A stretch of 64,000 nt of DNA, from the NCBI GenBank assembly GCA_009823395.1, contig CM020513.1:21907001-21971000 (forward strand), in the 5' to 3' direction. The position numbers and the translations under genes are program-made. Positions 55,874 through 64,000 of this stretch are shown here, piece by piece. Numbering within the stretch: the first letter of the stretch is position 1; each line of letters begins with the position of its first letter. Source of the DNA: Thamnaconus septentrionalis (taxonomy: Eukaryota > Chordata > Actinopteri > Tetraodontiformes > Monacanthidae). Under the pieces are notes generated by a model that was not told the DNA's origin, ran no database searches, and worked only from the letters and a program-made list of their open reading frames with translations.

Positions 55874-58339
55874 TCACTCCAGAGCCATTTTCTCGATGTG
55901 GTCCATCAGCAACTTGTATTGCTCTGCAAATAGCGGAAGACACAAACATGTTTCTCAGAGCCGAGAATAAATATCACTTAAATGAAATAAGATTGTATGG
56001 TAAGACGGTGTGATGAAAAATGATTGCATTTTTGAATAAAAGAAAAGCACCAAAAGCTTTTCTTGAAAAGACGTCTTCATCTTCCAAGACTTAATTGTTG
56101 TGACGTTGTGCGCTCACCCTTCTTATGTAATAAAGCCTCTTTGAGTAAAGCTCTGTGAGTTTGACGTTTAATACTAATTGTTATCTTCAATAGGGTGTTA
56201 CCTTCATTTAGGTTCCCGATGACTGCCTGCTTCTTCAGAAAGTCGTTGCAGAGCTTCCTACTGAGACCAAATGCCAGCATGTTGTGGGTGAAGGTCCTGA
56301 AAACATGAACAGAAGCAAACGTATCATTCAAAACAGCACAACCTTTTAATTTCGACCTTAAACTGATGAACGTAACAAATGGCCTCCTGCTCTTTATCAG
56401 ACTGACAGACAAAGTACAGGATTTCATGCGAAACAAAGGTGCTCAGGACAAACATATATGTCGATAAAAATCAAGAAATACATAAATATGGAGTCAACTT
56501 ATTCCAGACGGTGAAGTCAGTTAAGTTTACTCTCATCAGCAGAATTTTCAAGACGTTCATGTAAATGCATCTGCAGGTGGGGAAATCTTCAGATGTCATT
56601 CATATCATTTCTACCTGGTGCAGAAACCTTCTCACATCAAGCGGGGAAAGCCCAGCAGCCATCTTCGAGTGCTTACTGCTTAATTGCATAACGACTTATT
56701 TTATATTTTTAGTAGACAAATGAGCAATAACAAATGAACACATGGCCGTTCTCAGCTTTCCACAAGAAAAATAACCCCTCTTTCTTCTCCAATACCCAAT
56801 ACAGGTACAGTATTTAGTGGTGTGACTATGAAGTGTCACGTCTAATCATGACGTTGCTGAACTCTGTCAAATCCTTGACTTGCAAAGCTTTCCTCACCCC
56901 AGCTGGCCAAAGGCAATGTTCTCATCGATTTTGGAGCTGTCGTCCCTCTCCTCCTGGGTCATGTGACACCACTTCTCCCTGGAGCACAGAACACAGTTCC
57001 AGTCACGTTTTAAGTCATGCGACTCCCGCTGATCTTCGGGGAGGACCCAGGTCGGTGTGGAAAAATGTTGCCCGTCAGCGTGGAGCTGACTGAGCAGAGG
57101 TGACGGAGCCAAAGCGCCTTTGCTTTTTTTTCCTTCCCCCTCTTCATCTCAAGGATGCGTCTGACAATCTTAGGGTTTGTAGAAAGCTATATATTTTTTT
57201 CAAATGAGCAAAGCTTGTGATTTATTCTGTTACAGCTGTTTTGGAAATTGCTGATGAAAAGGCATTTAATAACTTTGTTCCGGTTTTTCGCGTGTCCTAT
57301 CTATTCCGTTGACGGGACCTGCATCTTCTTTTTGGCCAAAGTACTTGTAATCCTGTGACTCGGGTGCAATTGGGGCTGTAATGCTACTCTATACTTGCAC
57401 CTGCAACAAATGGAGGAAATAATATAGGAGCAAATGATACGGTAAAACCAGAAGTGAGCGAGATTCGGATAAGGCTTCATGATTTCCAGATAAACCTGAC
57501 CCTGACCAATGTGTGCCGTTTTTATGGCACGGAATGGGAAACCTGAAAAAGGAAGAAAGAGAATCGAAGCTGAAATATAGTCAAGAGCACAGTGTGAGAC
57601 CAGTCCACGAGGTCCTCCAATGTAATCTCAGACAGACAGAGTGACGCAGGGACGCACGCAGCAGCAGACTTCCACTCGCAAAGATTTTAGTTTAACCCGC
57701 AATTGCACCCGCTTGTTGCAAACAGTGCTGTTTACATTCATTTTGCAAAAAAGAAGAAATAAATTATTTATCAAACTCACTTAGTTGGCGGCGACCTTTT
57801 TGTTCTCTCACAATGGACAGCATCAAAAAATGCAGCGTTCCAAAATCGGAGTGTATGCCTGAGAGACGCACAAAAAAAGGGAGAGTGTTAAAAAACATAA
57901 CAGAAGTTTTTTTTATTTTTTCTTCTTTTAATTTCTATTATGTGGCCGCTATATGCTTCAATAGTTCTGATATGCAGTATTCTGTAGATTAATGTTTTAC
58001 GATCAAATTTTATCTAGTCTTTGATTTACAAAAAAAAACCCAAGAACAACAGAATAAAATAAGTAAGGCTTGACTCACCAAATGGGCTGCTGCTTCAAGT
58101 GGGTGTACAAGTAGATCTTTTCTGCCTTCCTTTCCTGTGGCGCCTCAGACACAGCTGAGGATCAGAGATAAAGAAACAAACAACCAAAAAAAGCGCATTA
58201 TTAGACTCATGGTTTATGAAAACAGAAGATGTTAGTAGAGTAAACCTTATAGGGATAGTGGAATCAAAATACCTGTTGGTGAAGTTTTTGTCTCATCTGG
58301 ACAATCCGCCTCACTGCATATCACAGGAGATAATGAGAA

Positions 58340-58382
<43 letters not shown>

Positions 58383-60797
58383 CAAGGTAAGGATCACTAA
58401 AGTGGGGTTGAAATTGCGAGTGCATGCACTCACCCTGCCTTGGGAGCCATTGAGCTCCTCAACTTGCTTTCGAGGCCGCCGAAGAAGCCTTTCACGTCCG
58501 TCTTGGATGTGTTTTTAAGCAGGCGCTCTGCCGCGCCTTTCTTGCCAGTCAGCCAGGAGTTGGCTTTGTTGAGGTATGAATCCAGACCAGCTGGAGGAGC
58601 GCCTCGATCCAGCAGCTCCGAGGGTGATGGCTGGGACTTCCCTGGGCAACGAGACGGGAAGAGTTTACAAGGAAATGAGTCTATTTATTGAGATTCCAGA
58701 CGTCTCGACAACTTGATCGGTAATCGTAGACAGACAACACCTTGTCAGGCCTTTTGCAGTACTGTGTAATATTACTTTAAGGGTCAAGTATTTAATATTT
58801 GAAGATTTTGAAGGAGAAACAGCAGCATCAAGTGGTTACATTTTAAATTGCAGCACCTTTCAACCTCTCTTCCCTCTCCTGAGCTTGCCTGTGAGCTATG
58901 GTGGCCTGCGCACCCAAAGCTAGATACCTTGTCTACCTTGTTCTTCTTTGGGTTTATTTGAGGATGCGAGCATTCACCCTAGATATGAAATGCGTTGTCA
59001 GGCGGGCTGGATTGTCCACACCAGGCTTCCTTAGAAATATGGTGGTGCTATATTGCAGCTAACTGGGAGCAAAACCCTTGCTTGATGTATATTTAAAAAA
59101 AATAAAATATATATATGGGATCCGAGAAGAGTTTGAAAACCAAATTATTTTTATTCTACTACGATTATTATACACTTGTATTAATCTATTTATGAGCAGT
59201 ATAAGAAACTTTTACCAATATAAAAATCATAAATCAAGCCAAATATTACACACTGGACCTTTAACTGCAGGTGACGTATGTGTTTTTAAAAAAAGCAACT
59301 TAAGCAGACGAGCCAGGTCGGGACGAGATGTGCGTCACCGCGGTGAACTAACCTCCACCTATTGCTTGCAAAAAGCAGCGATGCAGAGGCCAGACAGTGG
59401 CAGCAAGAGCTGCTGAGAAACTCGCCGCGAGGTTGAGCTGTGGTCGTGACACCGTCTTATCAGCACATGCACGTTTCCTGTTGCTATTGTGTTTATGCTC
59501 TAACTGATGCAAACACCTCTGAGGGATTGCATGACAACAGGCAAGGGTGCGAAGAAAGGGCTCTACCGTAGTAGTAGTAAGTGAAGCACATGGTCATGAG
59601 GTTCTTGGCTGGGCTGTAGTCATCCATTTGGTAACACCTGAGAACAACAACACATTTTTAATAAGGTACAAAGCAAACTGAGTTGACCGTCTTTCAATTA
59701 AAACAAAGCAATTAGGCACAAAAACATCAAATACTGCACTTGAAGGACAGGGCAAGTTGTAATCTACTCACTCAAATAGCACAACTGCAAAGGACTGCAC
59801 CAATCTGTAGAAGGTAGCCTCACAAACACATTTCGAATGGCAGCGCTGTGAACAAACAAAGACGGAGGTAAAACAACAACAACAACAACAACAACAACAT
59901 GAATTCCATGAATTGGTGAGAAATGGTTCAAACAGCACACTGCTGTTCCAGACACATCTTGTCAAATTTCAACAATCGTTATTTAGTTATTGTAAACAAT
60001 GACAGTTTAGCCAACACTCACCTGCGCACTGACATATTTTGCAAACCACTCCCTGCCTTTGCCATTCACGCCGCTGCACAGCTCGCCAAACCGTGCCTTC
60101 TCTTCATGATCAAAATCCTCCCTGAAAAAAAAAATGCATTAAAATCTTTATTGTGGCACAGTTATATAACAACTTGACACAACCTTTCTGAGACGTACAA
60201 TATAGCTGCTTATGCCATTGTTTCAACTGAAAATATAACAGGTAATAGTCATGAAGGACAGGAATATACAGGACTTGTTTTCTTTCGAGGGTCGGCTCAA
60301 ATTTTTTTTATCTCTGTTGTCTCAATTTACAATATTTCCCGTATGACAAATGTGTTTTTGAAGTTAATTCACTGACATGAGCCGGCTTTATATTAAGAAA
60401 GAAGCTTCTCCTTACTTTCCATGGAACACCTTCATGACGTAGGACTTCATGAACTTCCTCCTCTCCAGCGTCTCAGAGTCTATGTCCTCTCCACTGTGTA
60501 TAGACGAAGAAGATGACGACCTCCTGAGCTCCCACCCTTCAGGAGGCAGGTCCATGTCGTTCTCGCTGTCTGCTGACTCCGTCGCATCGCTGTCAACGTC
60601 TCCTGGTGCTTGAGAATTGAGCTCAGTAGGCACCGCAGGTTCTGGCACTAAAGGCTGCTGATGAATCCTCTGGACGACGTCGGATCCGGGGAAGAAAGGT
60701 CCGTGTGGCCTTGATTTTGGTCATCGTTCACGCCGAGAGCTGTGGATTCCGACATGAGACCAACGTCTATTCGGTTGTTCGCTGCTACATCTTCCAT
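55874..60797 (-). CDS. kiaa0513: KIAA0513 orthologue (SBF1/SBF2-domain protein), 11 coding exons, about 418 aa
   Basis: This is a little-studied cytoplasmic protein, neuron-enriched in mammals, with an SBF1/SBF2-type domain. Coding exons: 60416-60797, 60022-60121, 59772-59845, 59567-59637, 58434-58641, 58273-58313, 58079-58154, 57781-57858, 56898-56978, 56202-56296 and 55874-55923. All junctions are AG/GT and in phase. Diagnostic blocks: [154 protein letters not shown] and [15 protein letters not shown]. Human KIAA0513 is about 411 aa. The first exon reads in two frames: ATG 60797 opens MEDVAANN, but TESADSEND is in another frame. One extra base at a C run near 60690 would join them. The acidic linker before EKWCHM is shorter than in human. 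Confidence 0.94.
58345..58376. repeat. (TA)n microsatellite in a KIAA0513 intron
   Basis: About 15 TA units just upstream, on the gene strand, of the short exon 58273-58313, near its acceptor and branch region. Confidence 0.95.
58642..59566. other. KIAA0513 intron 4, nothing recognised
   Basis: 0.9 kb between the exons at 59567-59637 and 58434-58641. No further exon or known repeat could be supported. Confidence 0.6.
59873..59899. repeat. (CAA)n tract in a KIAA0513 intron
   Basis: About nine CAA units, 27 bp upstream, on the gene strand, of the exon 59772-59845. On the gene strand it is TTG-rich and forms part of the pyrimidine-rich acceptor region. Confidence 0.9.
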
Positions 60798-60979
60798 GTT
60801 TGAAAGTTCCCCTTTTTCTTCTTGAGCTTCGAAAAAAGGAGCTATTGAGCGCTTTGCATAAACATGCGAGTGGCTTCGGGGACGAGTTGGGTCCCTTGAA
60901 TGTCAGGATTTGATACAGCAGACCCTCCCTCTCCCCCTGAGAGTGCTGACATCAAGTGACCTTACAAAATCCACAGCAT
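60798..60979 (-). other. kiaa0513: KIAA0513 5'UTR part of exon 2
   Basis: A strong acceptor (T-rich tract then CCAG|ATG) lies at 60979|60980 on the minus strand, so the first coding exon starts here with 182 bases of leader. The leader opens with a five-codon upstream ORF (ATG CTG ... TAA). The first non-coding exon and promoter lie to the right and were not identified. Confidence 0.55.
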
Positions 60980-62379
60980 CTGGAAAAAAAAAGAGAATTT
61001 TTGACAATGAATTAAGTTCGAGGACGAGAGGAAATCAATTGAAAAGCTGTTCAAAGCTTGTAGATTCGTCCAAAACATATCTGGCTCTTCTCCACTAATC
61101 CATAGTGTTTCAATGTTTGTCAACTCCAGGCAAGATACCTTTACCTTTTCCATCTTGACAGCAGTAAACCAATCAAATAACGCTGGAATGTTTTTTAATT
61201 AGTGCTGAAATGGGCCAAATGACAGGTGCTACTGCAAAAAAAGTGACAATTGCTCAATAAGAACTGAGCCAACAGCACTCTGGCTGAGGACGCTGAAGGC
61301 ATGAAATGTGACCTGTCATGTCTCGTCCCTCGCAGCTGTTATCTGGAGCACTCAGCCAAGTTCAGCAAAGCCGCAAAGCCCTTGAGTTAGTCATGAGTTG
61401 GTGCCGGGGATGGATGTCAGGGGCACAATCACGCAACGGTCAATTACTCTATACGGTCTGATTAAAGTGTCCGGCCTCCCGTCTCCTCAAAGCCCTGGAA
61501 AAAGTCACACTTTGCAACGGCGCTGTGTTCTCTTCACTCCAGGGCTGCGAGGGGATTTCTGCTCGAATGAACTGCGGCAGCGGAGAAGCATTTGAACCTC
61601 CTCCAACAATCACATGCGCGGTGACAACATGCTACCGCCATTCCCCGAGGCTTTCCAACCAAAGTGAGGTGCTGCTCCCTCGACTGTGAACAATCATGCA
61701 CAACACTTTTGGGTGGATAGGAATCTTTCAATTTTTAATCATTTATTTGCAGCGTTGTGTTGCAATATCCTTTCGCACCCTTTTCTTGTTTTCACAAAAT
61801 ATAGCCGTTAGCGTGATTCACATCCTGGATGCCATTACTGTTATGCAATGTGCCTGTGGATATCCACTGCCTCCAGGAAGTGTTTTTCAACGCCTAAAAA
61901 AAACAGCAGAAGTATGAGATATGAGCAGTGGGCCGTTACCCTCAACTCTTACACTGCAGAGTTCATCTGCAACACTGAGCAAAAAAAAGCTAAAAAGTTT
62001 TATTAAGTTAGTATTATTATTATTTTCTTTCTAGCACGAATAGGAGTCTTGCAAAGTCTTTGGATAAATATTTCAATGGCCAGAAGTGCCATCTCAAGAA
62101 GCAAATGAAAGAACCCAGCACCAAACAAGGCATTCATCCAACTTGCAATTCTTTCGTGAATTACGTAAACAGAATCGCTCAGAGCCCCATTACTGGGAAG
62201 AGAGAAACACCTAGCGCAACAAAATAGCAATGAATCAATTCTTTGTCTGAAAGCCTTGGATTGGAAACGGGTCGTTTACTCTGTCCTCCTTGTTTTTTTC
62301 TTAACATAGCCAGTTGAACTATGTTCCTCTTCATAGTCCTTATTAGTGTTGTTACCTGGTCACCTGACTGCACTGTCTT

Positions 62380-62625
62380 TTCTCAAAGCATCTCACCTTA
62401 TGTCCTGCACCACTACAACCACAGAGCTCATCCTGGTCTCCCTTTGATTCTCCTGCCTGACACTTCCAAAATCCATATCCTTGGACTGATATATTCACCA
62501 ACCCTCTTCTCTACCTGTCCATCTCAGTCTGACCTATGGATTTATTTTCAAAACATCTAACATTCACTGATCCTCTGATGTACTCATTCCTGATCACTCC
62601 CAAGGAGAAGCACAATATTTGAATC
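62380..62625 (-). pseudogene. Degenerate LINE ORF2 C-terminal relic
   Basis: Conceptual minus-strand reading gives NEYIRGSVNVRCFENK, then after a stop EYISPRIWILE and GRRIKGRPG. These match the widespread fish LINE block NEYIRG ... RCFGDK and the following GRRKRGRPK motif. Several stops and frame changes show an old dead copy. LINE subfamily not assigned. Confidence 0.6.
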
Positions 62626-62639
62626 TCTGCCATGTTTTG

Positions 62640-63480
62640 AATTTGCAGACAAAAAGAGGCCTTCTGCCATATGTGCTCCCAAGAACTTGTAGGCCACCGA
62701 TTGCTTGCCATTGCCGTTGAGGAGATTGTGCTGGTTCCTCTTTGGGTTTTTTAAAAATCAAGTATCATTCCTTTTGTTTTGCTGTGCATTCAACCGGTTC
62801 AACGAATGGCCTCGTCCCTCAAAGCAATCGCAATTCCCTTCAGAGATAAGACCAACTGTTGTGGACTCACTGGTGAATTTTATAGTGGTTTTGGAGGGGA
62901 TAGTGGAAATGCAATCACGAGTGGATAAGGCACATACAAAGGGACAGAGCAGGCAGCTCAAGCCTAAGGCGAGCCAGTGCAGAGGATCACACATTGTTGA
63001 CCAGGCAGTCAGAAATGATAGCATCAAGGGCTGGGCCGTGATCCATCAGGAGCACTGTGATGTAGGTGCAATGGGTGCTTGAGGTGGCTGAGTGCTATAT
63101 GGAAAGCATTAGCAATGGCGTGCTCCATAGATCTGCTGGCCCTGTGGGGCGAGGCGTGACATGATCTAAAAGAAGGCTGGCCTGCAGGACAAGTCTCTCG
63201 AAACACTTTGTAGCTTAAGGCGATAAGTCTGAAGTCTTTGGGCGGTTTTAGGAGGGATTCGTTGAGACAGAGATAATTGCATCAGGCTTAAGACAGGCGG
63301 GAACAACGGTTTGTGTTTGAACAGCCTGGTGATGGTGAAGCCAAGCTAGTCAGCAACGGAGCGTAGCGCTTTTCTGAGTCGACTGCTACAAGAAGGGGTT
63401 TCATCTCCTCGCCAGAAAAATAAAATCTGTCTTGGCAAAGCCTTTTGGAGAGCTCCTGCAGATCCACTTGCATGGTGGGA
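62640..63480 (-). pseudogene. Degenerate L2/Rex1-type LINE reverse-transcriptase relic
   Basis: In order along the minus strand: VVPACLKPDAIISV, KCFERLVLQASLLLDHVTPR, RSMEHAIANAFHIALSHL, then SKTTIKFTSESTTVGLISEG. These follow the order of RT blocks in fish L2-like LINEs; the catalytic FADD box is replaced by FTSES. Frames are broken by stops and indels, so it is a fossil. It lies just right of the other relic on the same strand. Confidence 0.7.
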
Positions 63481-64000
63481 AAGCATCAAGCCTCGCATTG
63501 CTGAGATTGCACAGTCCCAGGTACATCTGTGCCAAAGTGATGCGGTTGTTTTCCCCGCTGCAAGTGACATCGTCACTGCAGATAGATCTCTTGACAGAGA
63601 ACCTGGGTAAACTAATCTTCTTCAAGAACATAGTGAATCGAATACAGGAGTGTTATTTAAAAACAACAACAACAAGGCAGGGTGTGTCAGTACGGTTCTT
63701 GTTTTGCTTTCTCTTTAGGCATTTCTTAAAGCTAACTTTCTTTGCCCCCCACCCCCAAAAAAGAAAACAATTAAAAGCACGTTTAAACCAGCAATTCTGC
63801 CTTGCTGCTAGCAGATGACTGCTCTATCATATTGGTTTTTATATATGACTACTTGACATGTTTGCTTTTGGAAAACTGCTGCGTATAGTGAATTATTGGA
63901 TCGTATGTCTGAGCTGCCAGCATTTCTGCAGCCTTGCAGCACTTAAACCGAGCTGATTGGCTGCACTGCTCGTAACATCTCTCTCTCTCTCACACACACA

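Larger units (their letters stand above)
60980..64000. other. KIAA0513 5' flank or intron 1, with LINE relics
   Basis: No conserved exon was recognised. The left kilobase is moderately GC-rich and unique-looking. 62380-63480 holds two degenerate minus-strand LINE pieces. The far right ends in CT/CA simple sequence. Confidence 0.55.

Overview
The window is nuclear DNA from a ray-finned (teleost) fish. The evidence is split genes with GT/AG introns, five vertebrate orthologues, long CA/TA microsatellites, and many short repeats of kinds common in fish (tRNA-type SINEs, hAT and Tc1/mariner-like MITEs, L2/Rex1-type LINE relics). Introns are fairly compact: gigaxonin fits in 6.3 kb. The species cannot be named from the sequence alone.

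Layout, left to right. (1) 1-22135, minus strand: the 5' part of CMIP (C-Maf-inducing protein). Nine coding exons encode about the first 376 residues, with a 17-kb first intron full of repeats and a GC-rich promoter at about 22.1-23.1 kb. The rest of the gene lies left of the window. (2) 23.1-29.5 kb: intergenic, with SINE and LINE remnants. (3) 29532-35785, minus: a complete GAN (gigaxonin) gene in 12 coding exons, 602 codons. (4) 37.3-39.4 kb, plus: ACD/TPP1, the shelterin subunit, with an uninterrupted coding exon behind a spliced leader. (5) 42853-43980, plus: single-exon FOXL1. (6) 44.0-55.9 kb: repeat-rich intergenic DNA. (7) 55874-60979, minus: the KIAA0513 (SBF1/SBF2-domain) orthologue in 11 coding exons. 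(8) 61-64 kb: intergenic or first-intron DNA with two degenerate LINE reverse-transcriptase relics.

All five genes have human orthologues on chromosome 16q. CMIP and GAN are also neighbours in the same orientation in human. The window is therefore a rearranged piece of that ancient linkage group and not an operon-like functional unit. The products act in different processes: signalling adaptor, Cul3 E3 adaptor, telomere protection, mesenchymal transcription factor and a little-known neuronal cytoplasmic protein.

I found no wholly new system. The points most worth a second look are: two independent one-base deficits in homopolymers that break the first coding exons of CMIP and KIAA0513; a 59-bp hAT MITE with a perfect 8-bp target duplication; a MITE nested inside another MITE; a 44-bp-arm hairpin replacing part of a SINE; a four-copy cassette array beside CMIP exon 1; an upstream ORF in the ACD leader; and an orphan CCAAT/TATA promoter-like block at 52.7 kb.
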